DNA of 34,168 nucleotides from a virus, in IMG/VR virus record IMGVR_UViG_3300045885_000260, positions 1 to 34,168 of that record, one strand, 5' to 3'. The position numbers were made by a program, and so were the translations under genes. This document shows positions 6,063 to 11,566 of the stretch, piece by piece. How positions within the stretch are numbered: the first letter of the stretch is position 1; the number at the start of each line of letters is the position of its first letter. The notes under the pieces are model-generated. The model worked only from the letters and a program-made list of their open reading frames with translations. It ran no database searches and was not told the origin of the DNA.

Positions 6063-6271
6063 TGCCAGGTCCTCCCAAGCCACCCTTCCTTGACCTCGGG
6101 CGCATCGTCGGGCATGGGCACTATCGGCCCGTACAGGCCAGCTGGCAGCTTGGCGCGCACGTCATCCAAGTCGACCCCGATGCGGCACTCGCCGGTCTCG
6201 CGCCAGTTCTCCAGGCGCCGCGCCTCATAGCCAAAGGGGCGCTCATACACAAACCACCAGATGCAGCTCAT
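6059..6271 (-). CDS. Small phage protein, unknown function
   Basis: A 70-aa protein beginning MSCIWWFVYERPFGYEARRL. The ATG at 6269-6271 has a purine-rich AAGGGAAG about 8 bases upstream and overlaps the stop of the gene before it (ATGA), which excludes the longer frame from 6433. There is an acidic middle (GVDLDDVRAKLPAG) and a Trp near the end (GWLGRTWQ). No domain recognised. Coupled to both neighbours in the early operon. Confidence 0.6.
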   Translation of the reverse strand: MSCIWWFVYERPFGYEARRLENWRETGECRIGVDLDDVRAKLPAGLYGPIVPMPDDAPEVKEGWLGRTWQ

Positions 6272-6450
6272 CGTGTGATCTTCCCTTGCGGTCGGTCGAG
6301 CAGATAGCCGCGGCGCGATTCGGTGCGCAGCCACTGCACCTGCGCGATGCGGTCGCGCCGTTCCGGGGGCGCGTTTTGGGGCGCCGGTGGGCGCCGTGCG
6401 GTGGATTCGTTGGCCGCCGGTTTCCACCACCATCGCAGTCGCTCAAGCAT
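6268..6450 (-). CDS. Small basic phage protein
   Basis: A 60-aa protein starting MLERLRWWWKP, with a Pro/Arg-rich middle (RRPPAPQNAPPERRDR) and a C-terminal QVQWLRTESRRGYLLDRP. I chose the ATG at 6448-6450 because it overlaps the end of the DUF1376 gene and its stop overlaps the next start (ATGA); the longer frame to 6570 would lie inside that gene. Function unknown. The overlap pattern is the main support. Confidence 0.5.
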   Translation of the reverse strand: MLERLRWWWKPAANESTARRPPAPQNAPPERRDRIAQVQWLRTESRRGYLLDRPQGKITR

Positions 6451-7153
6451 GGCGTTTCCTCCTCGCTCTGGCGGTGCGCCAGAGCTTGCGTACTCGGTCG
6501 CCGAACGCAGGCTCGCTCTCGCCGGGGTAGGCTTCCGTGCCGAGCGCCTTTGCGACCCTCTCGAGCTCATCGGAGGTCACGGGCGCACGGCGCGGCAGGC
6601 GAACCGCGGTTTTTTCTAAGGGGGTAGGGGGTTTAAAAAAAGGATCTTGGGGTTGAACACGCGCGCGAGCGCGTTCTATATGCAGTGCGCGCTGCTCATT
6701 TTTTAGGCTATGCGGATGCAATGCATCCGCATGCGTGAGCGGCGCAGCATTCCAGCGCGTGGCGGCGGCGTTTCGCGAAGCGGCGCGGCGCCGCACACTC
6801 GCCTTGATCTCGCGCACCATGCGCCGGTTGACGTAGCCGGCCTCGGTCTGCGTGAAGTATTGCGCGAGCACCCGGCGCACCGTGTTCTGCTCGGCGCGCG
6901 TGGTCGCATGCACGCATTGGTAGAGGGCGTGGCGGTCAAGCGGGAGCGCTCCCAGGCGCCACTGCTGCATCAGCATCATGCAATACGCCCCATGCTCGGT
7001 GAGCGTGAGCCCGGCGGTGTCGAGCAGGTAGCGCTCGACGTCGAAATGCAGCGGCGGCAACGTGGTGCTTTGCACAATCGTGGCCTCAGAGCTCGTCGCG
7101 AGGTCCAACACTTGCAGTGTGGAAAACTCATTGTCGTCGTGGAGCCACGGCAC
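6443..7153 (-). CDS. DUF1376 phage replication-type protein
   Basis: A protein of up to 236 aa with the DUF1376 (YdaU-like) signature HFDVERYLLDTAGLTLTEHG, then AYCMMLMQQWRLG, LPLD and a following helical segment ending in RRMVREI. The family sits in phage replication modules and is thought to act in initiation, often beside helicase-loader genes. Here the rest is a basic linker and a C-terminal RRAPVTSDELERVAKALGTE region. The listed start is a GTG at 7151-7153 with weak RBS; a GTG at about 7075, nearer the conserved domain, is an alternative. No helicase or primase is visible in the window. Confidence 0.75.
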   Translation of the reverse strand: MPWLHDDNEFSTLQVLDLATSSEATIVQSTTLPPLHFDVERYLLDTAGLTLTEHGAYCMMLMQQWRLGALPLDRHALYQCVHATTRAEQNTVRRVLAQYFTQTEAGYVNRRMVREIKASVRRRAASRNAAATRWNAAPLTHADALHPHSLKNEQRALHIERARARVQPQDPFFKPPTPLEKTAVRLPRRAPVTSDELERVAKALGTEAYPGESEPAFGDRVRKLWRTARARRKRHA

Positions 7154-7156
7154 ATT

Positions 7157-7504
7157 TCAGCCCCGCGGCGGATACGGAAAGGGCCGCAGCTCGGCCTGCG
7201 CGCGCGCTTTCAGCCAGCGCTTGAGCTCGCGGCGCAGGATGAGCGGCTTGCTCTCGATGTGGAACACCTCGGGCCCGCGCCCGGCCTTGATCAGCTTGCG
7301 CAGGGTCGACAGTCCGATGCCGGCGGCGCGCGCCGCGGCGGCCAGGCTATAGGCCTCGATGGATTCGGGCCCGGCTTTATCCGGCTTGACCGGGGTGACC
7401 TTGATGGCGTCGACGGTCTCGCGCAAGCCCATGTATTTGCCGCTCGTGGCCTCGCCATACACCAGGCTTGGGACAAGAGAGAGATTCGGCCTGTCGCGCT
7501 GCAT
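7157..7504 (-). CDS. Helix-turn-helix DNA-binding protein
   Basis: A 115-aa protein with a MerR/excisionase-like HTH at about residues 53-95: YSLAAAARAAGIGLSTLRKL, then IKAGRGP, a beta wing with HIESKPLILRRELKRWL. I start it at the second ATG (7502-7504) because a strong AGGGAGG lies 6 bases upstream; the first ATG at 7522 has none. A promoter and palindrome lie directly upstream at 7533-7562. It is the first gene of the replication block and probably regulates it or acts as an initiator or loading factor (inference). Confidence 0.7.
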   Translation of the reverse strand: MQRDRPNLSLVPSLVYGEATSGKYMGLRETVDAIKVTPVKPDKAGPESIEAYSLAAAARAAGIGLSTLRKLIKAGRGPEVFHIESKPLILRRELKRWLKARAQAELRPFPYPPRG

Positions 7505-7532
7505 GACACCTCCCTGTCGCATTTGAGCGCCG

Positions 7533-7562
7533 AACGTATCAGGCTCACGCGAGTGAGCGCAA
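7533..7562 (-). promoter_or_regulatory. Promoter with operator palindrome for the HTH gene
   Basis: On the minus strand: -35 TTGCGC (7557-7562), 18-bp spacer, -10 TACGTT (7533-7538) preceded by TG. The spacer holds a perfect palindrome GCTCAC-GCGA-GTGAGC (7543-7558). A start near 7526 would give a leader of about 20 bases carrying the AGGGAGG site. A protein bound to the palindrome would block this promoter. Sequence reading only. Confidence 0.5.
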
Positions 7563-7568
7563 GCGCGC

Positions 7569-7595
7569 CGAAACTACGCAATTTGGATAGTTTCG
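7569..7595. repeat. 8-bp inverted repeat, possible operator
   Basis: Perfect CGAAACTA / TAGTTTCG (7569-7576 and 7588-7595) with an 11-base AT-rich spacer, just upstream of the 7533-7562 promoter. Symmetry and position fit a regulator binding site. Confidence 0.5.
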
Positions 7596-7640
7596 CGCGC
7601 GCCTGAGGCGCGTTGTGCTGGTGCGCGCGCGCATCGGCGC

Positions 7641-7700
7641 GTGCTCTGGGACGCTCTAGGGCGCTCTGGAGCGCTCTGGAGCGCTCTGGAGCGATTCGAC
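7641..7700. repeat. 10-bp tandem repeats, iteron-like
   Basis: Three perfect GCGCTCTGGA units (7661-7690) are flanked by two degenerate units before (GTGCTCTGGG, ACGCTCTAGG) and a partial one after. The period of 10 bp puts all copies on one DNA face, as in iterons or cooperative regulator sites. Each junction contains the palindrome GAGCGCTC. They lie in the gap between two HTH genes. Confidence 0.65.
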
Positions 7701-7739
7701 ATCCAGGTTGACAGGTGCTCACCGCTTGAGCAGCCCCCG

Positions 7740-8162
7740 TCAACCCTTGCCCCCGCCGAGCAGGCGCAGCGCATCGGGCGAGGGTCCCTCGGCCTGCTCG
7801 AGCTCGTGCAGGCGCTTGCGCACGTAGCTCACGCTCAAGCCGGCGTGCTCGGCGGTGCGTTTGACCGCCTCGGCGCGCGAGATGCCGTGGCCGTCCATCA
7901 GCGAGCGGGCGTAACTGCCAGGATGCCGGCGCGCCTCGGGAAAATGCACCTTGATGTTGTCGAAGTAGTCGGCGAGCAGGCGCATCGCGGAATCGAAACG
8001 CCGCTGCGCCTGGCTCACCTGCTGGTGGGCGGCCTCCCAGGCCTCGCGCATATCGCGCGCCCGGCGGTACAGGATCACCTCCTGCTCGCGCAGCTCGATG
8101 TAGGCCTCCCACTCGCGCAGCACGTCGGCCACGCGGCGCGCGTTCTCGTCCAACAGGGCCAT
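7740..8162 (-). CDS. Phage regulator candidate with C-terminal HTH
   Basis: A 140-aa protein, first gene of the leftward early operon. I start at ATG 8160-8162 (MALLDENARRVADVLREW); the frame is open to 8306 but that part is GC-rich leader. The N-terminal two thirds is a long helical region (about 1-95) rich in Arg and Gln. At about 97-128 is a helix-turn-helix-like stretch: ISRAEAVKRTAEHAGLSVSY followed by VRKRLHELE. It probably binds DNA and controls early transcription. No CI-like repressor is found elsewhere, so this and the ribbon-helix-helix gene are the switch candidates. Confidence 0.65.
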   Translation of the reverse strand: MALLDENARRVADVLREWEAYIELREQEVILYRRARDMREAWEAAHQQVSQAQRRFDSAMRLLADYFDNIKVHFPEARRHPGSYARSLMDGHGISRAEAVKRTAEHAGLSVSYVRKRLHELEQAEGPSPDALRLLGGGKG

Positions 8163-8296
8163 CGGGCGCCTCGTCGGAAAGTATAAACACTCCCTCTGCA
8201 CTTGCGCCGCGCGGCCCTCTTTCCCGTCTGCGGCACAAACCGACCCACGGCGCCAGGTGTGCGGCTGCGCTGGCCGACCCTCGCGTTTCTGCCGGC

Positions 8297-8305
8297 AGTG
8301 TAGCA
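8297..8305 (-). promoter_or_regulatory. Extended -10 promoter for the leftward early operon
   Basis: TGCTACACT on the minus strand (TG-N-TACACT). The same nine bases occur facing the other way at 8404-8412. The expected start near 8290 gives a leader of about 128 bases before the 8162 start codon. Its upstream (-35) side is covered by the 8311-8338 palindrome. Confidence 0.5.
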
Positions 8306-8310
8306 TGGCG

Positions 8311-8338
8311 GTGACAAGTTACTTTGGTAACTTGTCAC
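8311..8338. promoter_or_regulatory. Perfect 12-bp palindromic operator
   Basis: GTGACAAGTTAC (8311-8322), TTTG, GTAACTTGTCAC (8327-8338): every base of the arms matches. It lies at about -21 to -48 of the predicted leftward promoter, so a bound dimer or tetramer would cover its -35 region. Its regulator is unknown; the adjacent ribbon-helix-helix or HTH proteins are candidates. Confidence 0.75.
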
Positions 8339-8380
8339 TTAGGTGCCGACGTGGAGATGGTTTTCGGCGTAGAATTCCAT

Positions 8381-8412
8381 TTGACCAGACCCCTTGGCGC
8401 TTTTGCTACACT
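8381..8412 (+). promoter_or_regulatory. Promoter of the ribbon-helix-helix gene, probably leaderless
   Basis: TTGACC (8381-8386) and an extended -10 TGCTACACT (8404-8412). The hexamer spacing is 20 bp, so the extended -10 is likely the main determinant. Start would fall at about 8418-8420, at or beside the ATG at 8420; there is no Shine-Dalgarno, so the mRNA is probably leaderless, as for lambda cI from PRM. Confidence 0.5.
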
Positions 8413-8419
8413 TGGCGCC

Positions 8420-8608
8420 ATGGCAAACGAAGAGCGCAAGGCATTGAAAATATCGAAGGAATTGCATCGCCGGCTGAAGCGCCGGGCGGTGGATAACGGC
8501 GAAACCATGACTGCCCTGGCCGAACGGTTACTGCGGGCCGGCCTGGTGTCGGAGTCCAAGCGCTTGGCCGGCAAGGGAAAGCCCAAGGCGCCGGATAAGG
8601 GCGGCTGA
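8420..8608 (+). CDS. Ribbon-helix-helix DNA-binding protein, candidate repressor
   Basis: A 62-aa protein with a CopG/Arc-type ribbon-helix-helix: strand KALKISKEL, helix HRRLKRRAVDNG, turn, helix TMTALAERLLRAGLV, then a basic tail GKGKPKAPDKGG. Such dimers bind palindromic operators in the DNA major groove. It is divergent from the leftward early operon with a perfect palindrome between them. I start at ATG 8420 (MANEERKALK); the upstream in-frame extension covers the promoter. It is the best candidate for the lysogeny repressor, since no CI-type repressor is visible. Confidence 0.75.
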   Translation: MANEERKALKISKELHRRLKRRAVDNGETMTALAERLLRAGLVSESKRLAGKGKPKAPDKGG

Positions 8609-8685
8609 GTCGCTGCGCCGTTCTGGTATGCCTGTTGCAGATGGGCGGGGGCGTCTTTAAACCTATCACTTTGGGAGATTCCCCC

Positions 8686-9000
8686 ATGACTACCACCTAC
8701 AACGGCCCCACCGCCGATAGCCTTCCTCCGCGCGCCCAGGGCGGCGCGTTCTGGCCTTTTAACGACATGCTGCGCATCGCCAAGATTCTATGGTGGATGG
8801 CCGGCGTGGGCGGTCTGCTGCTCGCCTGTGGCCTGCTGGTGGTCTCGCCGGTGTATGGTCTGCTGGCCCCCGGCCTGTGCCTGCTGGTCGGTGCAGTGGC
8901 GTGCACCGCGGTGGGCCTGATTCGCCTGCAAGAGCAGAGTATCGAGGTGCAGCGCCAGCAGCTCGCCACGCTCAAGACCGTGTTCAAGAGGGCGCTATAA
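8686..9000 (+). CDS. Two-span membrane protein, unknown function
   Basis: A 104-aa protein. Start ATG 8686 with GGGAG 9 bases upstream. After a polar N-terminus (about 1-28) come two hydrophobic segments, about 37-55 (WWMAGVGGLLLACGLLVV) and 60-78 (LLAPGLCLLVGAVACTAVGL), then a Gln-rich cytoplasmic-type helix (LQEQSIEVQRQQLATLKTVF). It is in the plus-strand block after the repressor candidate, a typical place for lysogeny-expressed genes. Superinfection exclusion is one possibility, a holin another; neither is shown. Confidence 0.65.
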   Translation: MTTTYNGPTADSLPPRAQGGAFWPFNDMLRIAKILWWMAGVGGLLLACGLLVVSPVYGLLAPGLCLLVGAVACTAVGLIRLQEQSIEVQRQQLATLKTVFKRAL

Positions 9001-9007
9001 TCGCGCG

Positions 9008-9066
9008 GCGTCAGGCCTAGGGTCTGCAGCCCGAACGCCGGTTTTCTCCCCCGGCTGGTCTGACGC
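9008..9066 (+). ncRNA. Possible structured 5' leader with three-way junction
   Basis: A 10-bp stem with one G-U pair (GCGTCAGGCC at 9008-9017 with GGTCTGACGC at 9057-9066) encloses a weak GGG/CCC hairpin (9020-9022/9030-9032) and a GCCGG/CCGGC hairpin (9037-9041/9051-9055). It lies in the 110-base gap before the lipoprotein gene. No family recognised; folding by eye only. Confidence 0.35.
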
Positions 9067-9084
9067 ACATCATCCGCGGAGAAC

Positions 9085-9109
9085 GACGTTCTTTATAGGA
9101 GAAAACGTC
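9085..9109 (+). promoter_or_regulatory. Hairpin presenting the RBS of the lipoprotein gene
   Basis: GACGTT (9085-9090) can pair with AACGTC (9104-9109). The 13-base loop contains TAGGAGA, the Shine-Dalgarno of the gene starting at 9111. Such a hairpin can tune ribosome access. Confidence 0.4.
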
Positions 9110-9110
9110 A

Positions 9111-9287
9111 ATGATCCGAATCACACTAGCTTGGTGGGCCATCGTCGCAATCGTGGCCCTGCTGGCCGGCTGCGCCGGCGCCGAGCACCGCCCGGCTCCG
9201 CGCGTGGTGTTCTCGTCCGCCAAGGGCATCGCGCTACAGTCGAGCCCCGGCGGGGCGGTGCATTACTACCAATTCAAGCGCCGCTGA
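9111..9287 (+). CDS. Small lipoprotein
   Basis: A 58-aa protein: a short N-terminus MIRITLAWWAIVAIVA, then the lipobox LLAGC (lipid-modified Cys at about residue 20), then a mature peptide of about 39 residues ending VHYYQFKRR. Shine-Dalgarno AGGAGA 9 bases upstream. It would be exported and anchored in a membrane. A cell-surface role during lysogeny (for example exclusion) fits the plus-strand location; an outer-membrane spanin is an alternative but there is no overlapping Rz-like partner. A strong terminator follows 28 bases after the stop. Confidence 0.7.
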   Translation: MIRITLAWWAIVAIVALLAGCAGAEHRPAPRVVFSSAKGIALQSSPGGAVHYYQFKRR

Positions 9288-9315
9288 TAACGGCGCGGTT
9301 TTGCTCGCCCGTTAA

Positions 9316-9344
9316 GCCCGCCCCACCCGGCGGGCTTTTTTGTT
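9316..9344 (+). terminator. Rho-independent terminator of the plus-strand block
   Basis: GCCCGCC (9316-9322), 6-base loop, GGCGGGC (9329-9335), then six T and GTTT. It ends the rightward transcript and abuts the stop codon of the convergent minus-strand gene at 9345; on that strand the U-tract is too short to be convincing. Confidence 0.9.
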
Positions 9345-9575
9345 TCAATGCCCCCGGTCACCGCTCAACGCGCGAGCGGCGCGGTGGGCCTCGCCGCACG
9401 ATTTCATCATCTCCAGCATCTGCATGCGCTCGAGGTGGTGGCGGTCGTCCTGGCGGCTCAGGAACCACACGGCGGCGACAATCATGAACACGTTGAGCAG
9501 CACGATTACCAGCAGTGTGGGGGCGGCCGACAGGCTGGCGGCCACCTTGTTAGCCGCGCTGGTCAGATTTTCCAC
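9345..9575 (-). CDS. Single-span membrane protein of the lysis region
   Basis: A 76-aa protein with a GTG start at 9573-9575, one base after the stop of the lipoprotein gene. Residues 1-18 are amphipathic, about 19-42 form a membrane span (APTLLVIVLLNVFMIVAAVW), and the rest is a charged His/Arg/Met-rich helix (RQDDRHHLERMQMLEMMKSC). I recall similar small proteins at the end of phage lysis cassettes, but no defined function. Holin or inner-membrane spanin subunit are the likely options; it is last on the leftward late transcript before the convergent terminator. Confidence 0.65.
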   Translation of the reverse strand: MENLTSAANKVAASLSAAPTLLVIVLLNVFMIVAAVWFLSRQDDRHHLERMQMLEMMKSCGEAHRAARALSGDRGH

Positions 9576-9576
9576 A

Positions 9577-9741
9577 CTAGTTGCGCCCGCCCCCTAACAC
9601 CGGGTGGAGCACGTCGACGTGGTCGTGGGGGTTCAGGCAGGTGGTCTCTACCACGATCACCTCTTTGCGCGTGCATTGGCCGTGCAGGTGCGCGCAGCCG
9701 GCCAGGAGGGCCAGTAGCAGACTAGCCAGCCGGCGGCGCAC
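9577..9741 (-). CDS. Small lipoprotein, possible outer spanin (Rz1-like)
   Basis: A 54-aa protein starting at GTG 9739-9741 inside the end of the beta-helix gene (20-base overlap). VRRRLASLLLALLAGC is a lipoprotein signal with lipobox LAGC and Cys16; the mature part is about 39 residues with two further Cys and several His, ending LHPVLGGGRN. Rz1-type outer spanins are short lipoproteins in lysis cassettes that overlap a neighbour gene, though they are usually proline-rich, and this one is not. Other lipoprotein roles are possible. Confidence 0.65.
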   Translation of the reverse strand: MRRRLASLLLALLAGCAHLHGQCTRKEVIVVETTCLNPHDHVDVLHPVLGGGRN

Positions 9742-11050
9742 GCGGCTTCCTGCGGCTGAAGACGAACCACGCGATCATGAGCAGGATCACGCCCGCGAGC
9801 ACGACAACGAGCGCGGTCAGTAACCGATTGGCTCTGATTCCGTACTGCTGATCCGGCGGCGTGTCGGGACAGGTGAAGCCTTTCCACACAACCGGCTTGA
9901 TCGTTGCGCCTGCAATCTTGTTGTCACTCTCCGTGACGTTGCACCCGTTCACGTTGTAGGCGTAGAGGCCATATTTGTAGGTGCGCTCGATGACGTTGTT
10001 GGTCACGCTGACGTTGTCCAGACGCCATGCCTTGCTCGGCGTGTAGAGGTGGATTCCAGCCTGCCCCGTCTTCGTCGTGCACTTGCTCTCCGGGTCCCAG
10101 CGCGCCGGGTCGAGTTGAATGTCCTTGATCGTGTTGTTGTAGACGGTCACGTCATCTACGCTTGCGCTTCCGTAATTGCTGTCGCCTGCGATGATGATGC
10201 CGGCGTTTTTGCACATCTGCTGAATATAGTTGTCATGAATCCTGATGTGCGCCCCGCCGATGATGGCCACGCCGCGCCCCTGCTGAGAGTTGCGAATGTC
10301 GTTGTAAGCAATTTCAAAGTCGCTGATGTCAGGCGGCGCGCCCGGAGGGCTGACATAGTTCACGACTGCGATGCCGTCATCGCCCGCCTCTCTGACGAGG
10401 TTGCACACAAAGCGACCGTCATGCGCCCCCTGCGTCGCGTGCATCGCGTCCGCCCACGAGCGCTCGATGACGTTGCGCGCCACCAGGAAATTGCTCGCAA
10501 GACGCGCAAAGATTCCGCCCATCGTGTACTGCATCAGGTTGTCGATGGCAAATACCCCGTCGCCGATCAGGTGGATGGCACTGTTGTCGGCATTGCCGCC
10601 GGTGCGCCCGCCGATGTTGGAGGTGAGCCGCACGCCGAGCACGCCCGAGCCCTGGCCTTCCACCCGCACCGCTTGCCGGTAGTTATTGTTCGAGGCGACG
10701 AAGCCGGGCGGCACATACAGGAACAAGGTCGCACCGTACCCCCAGATGCGCGTATTGGGCTTGCGCATATAAAGTAGATTGCTCTTGCGATAGGTCTTGC
10801 CGGTAGCAAGCTGCAGCGTGCCCCCGGCGGTCAGGCTGTCGAGCGCCCGCTGCAGCGCGGCCGTGTCATCGGTCACGCCATCGCCCACCGCGCCGAATTG
10901 CTCGGGCGTGATCAGGGGCGCGGTCTTGCGGGTATCGAACACTTCCGGGCACCCCTGCACGGGCTGCGCCTGGGTCTGGTAGGGATAGATGAATTGAGCG
11001 CCCGCGGGCGCCGAGGCCAGGCACAGCAGCAGGCAGACAAACCAGCGCAT
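9722..11050 (-). CDS. Secreted, membrane-anchored right-handed beta-helix protein
   Basis: A 442-aa pectate-lyase-like protein. It begins with a signal peptide (MRWFVCLLLCLASAPAGAQ, likely cleaved near residue 19), followed by the pectate-lyase-3 type opening ITPEQFGAVGDGVTDDTAAL (about 47-67). Residues about 100-385 are beta-helix coils with repeated N-x-I / hxhxxN patterns (YNNTIKDI, VTNNVIERT). About 408-431 is a C-terminal membrane span (LLTALVVVLAGVILLMIAWF) ending in SRRKPRAPPAG. Phage beta-helix depolymerases are normally tail spikes with no signal peptide or anchor. A good RBS (GGAGG) precedes the ATG. Polysaccharide cleavage at the host surface is inferred; no catalytic residues can be named. 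Confidence 0.8.
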   Translation of the reverse strand: MRWFVCLLLCLASAPAGAQFIYPYQTQAQPVQGCPEVFDTRKTAPLITPEQFGAVGDGVTDDTAALQRALDSLTAGGTLQLATGKTYRKSNLLYMRKPNTRIWGYGATLFLYVPPGFVASNNNYRQAVRVEGQGSGVLGVRLTSNIGGRTGGNADNSAIHLIGDGVFAIDNLMQYTMGGIFARLASNFLVARNVIERSWADAMHATQGAHDGRFVCNLVREAGDDGIAVVNYVSPPGAPPDISDFEIAYNDIRNSQQGRGVAIIGGAHIRIHDNYIQQMCKNAGIIIAGDSNYGSASVDDVTVYNNTIKDIQLDPARWDPESKCTTKTGQAGIHLYTPSKAWRLDNVSVTNNVIERTYKYGLYAYNVNGCNVTESDNKIAGATIKPVVWKGFTCPDTPPDQQYGIRANRLLTALVVVLAGVILLMIAWFVFSRRKPRAPPAG

Positions 11051-11063
11051 GGGAGCGCCTCCG

Positions 11064-11216
11064 TTATACAGGCACCAGCCAGGTCACCGCGAAGGCGGCG
11101 GCAAAGCAGGCGAGCCCGATGCCGAGGAGGTTAACTTTCGGGGTCGCGACACCAACGGCGTGCAGGATGAAACAGACCACCGCGAGGATGATGAGGATCA
11201 ATTTGAGCAGTGCCAT
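11064..11216 (-). CDS. Two-span small membrane protein, holin candidate
   Basis: A 50-aa protein with an excellent RBS (GGAGGTG, 5 bases before the ATG at 11214-11216); the longer frame to 11342 overlaps the next gene and is rejected. Two spans: about 2-21 (ALLKLILIILAVVCFILHAV) and 30-47 (NLLGIGLACFAAAFAVTW), joined by a short GVATPKV loop. This protein type is common in phage late regions and usually annotated only as membrane protein. Size and position between tail fibre and the beta-helix/lipoprotein genes fit a small holin, unproven. Confidence 0.7.
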   Translation of the reverse strand: MALLKLILIILAVVCFILHAVGVATPKVNLLGIGLACFAAAFAVTWLVPV

Positions 11217-11230
11217 AGCACACCTCCAAT

Positions 11231-11566
11231 TCAGGCGGGTTGCGAAATGCCAAAAGCAGCCAGGATTTTGGGCCACTGCTCGGCCACTGCGGCGAGCAGC
11301 GCGCCCTCGGTCACCGCATTGTTGGCCTTGATGGTGTCCCACGGATCCGGCACGGCGATCACGGCATTTTTGACGCTGGGGTCCACAGTGATAATCTCAA
11401 AGGCCCCGCTGATGGTGCCCGGTCCGTTATTGACCAGCCATTGATTGGCCTGTTGATTGGCCGGGGTGATGGTGCCCGCGTGCCCGGTCATGACGATATG
11501 CACGCGCTTTTGCCACTCGCGGTCAAAGGCAAGCTGGGATAGTTTCTCGCTCTCTTCCATGCTCAT
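11231..11566 (-). CDS. Phage protein downstream of the tail fibre, unknown function
   Basis: A 111-aa protein whose ATG (11564-11566) overlaps the stop of the S74 fibre gene as ATGA. N-terminal helix EESEKLSQLAFDREWQKRVH, a middle rich in small and polar residues (TITPANQQANQWLVNN), then AFEIITVDPSVKNAVIAV and a helical end. I recognise no domain. Tight coupling to the fibre suggests a fibre chaperone or accessory virion protein, as these are often encoded just after fibres (inference). Confidence 0.7.
   Translation of the reverse strand: MSMEESEKLSQLAFDREWQKRVHIVMTGHAGTITPANQQANQWLVNNGPGTISGAFEIITVDPSVKNAVIAVPDPWDTIKANNAVTEGALLAAVAEQWPKILAAFGISQPA

Noticed and set aside
8175-8190. Second leftward promoter with TATACT just before the 140-aa gene
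   Set aside because: TATACT is a fair -10 but no -35 or TG extension is present; the extended -10 at 8297-8305 with its operator is better.
9657-9887. 76-aa minus-strand ORF overlapping the beta-helix end
   Set aside because: It is out of frame with both the beta-helix gene and the lipoprotein gene and shows no domain features; the lipoprotein frame has a clean signal and lipobox.
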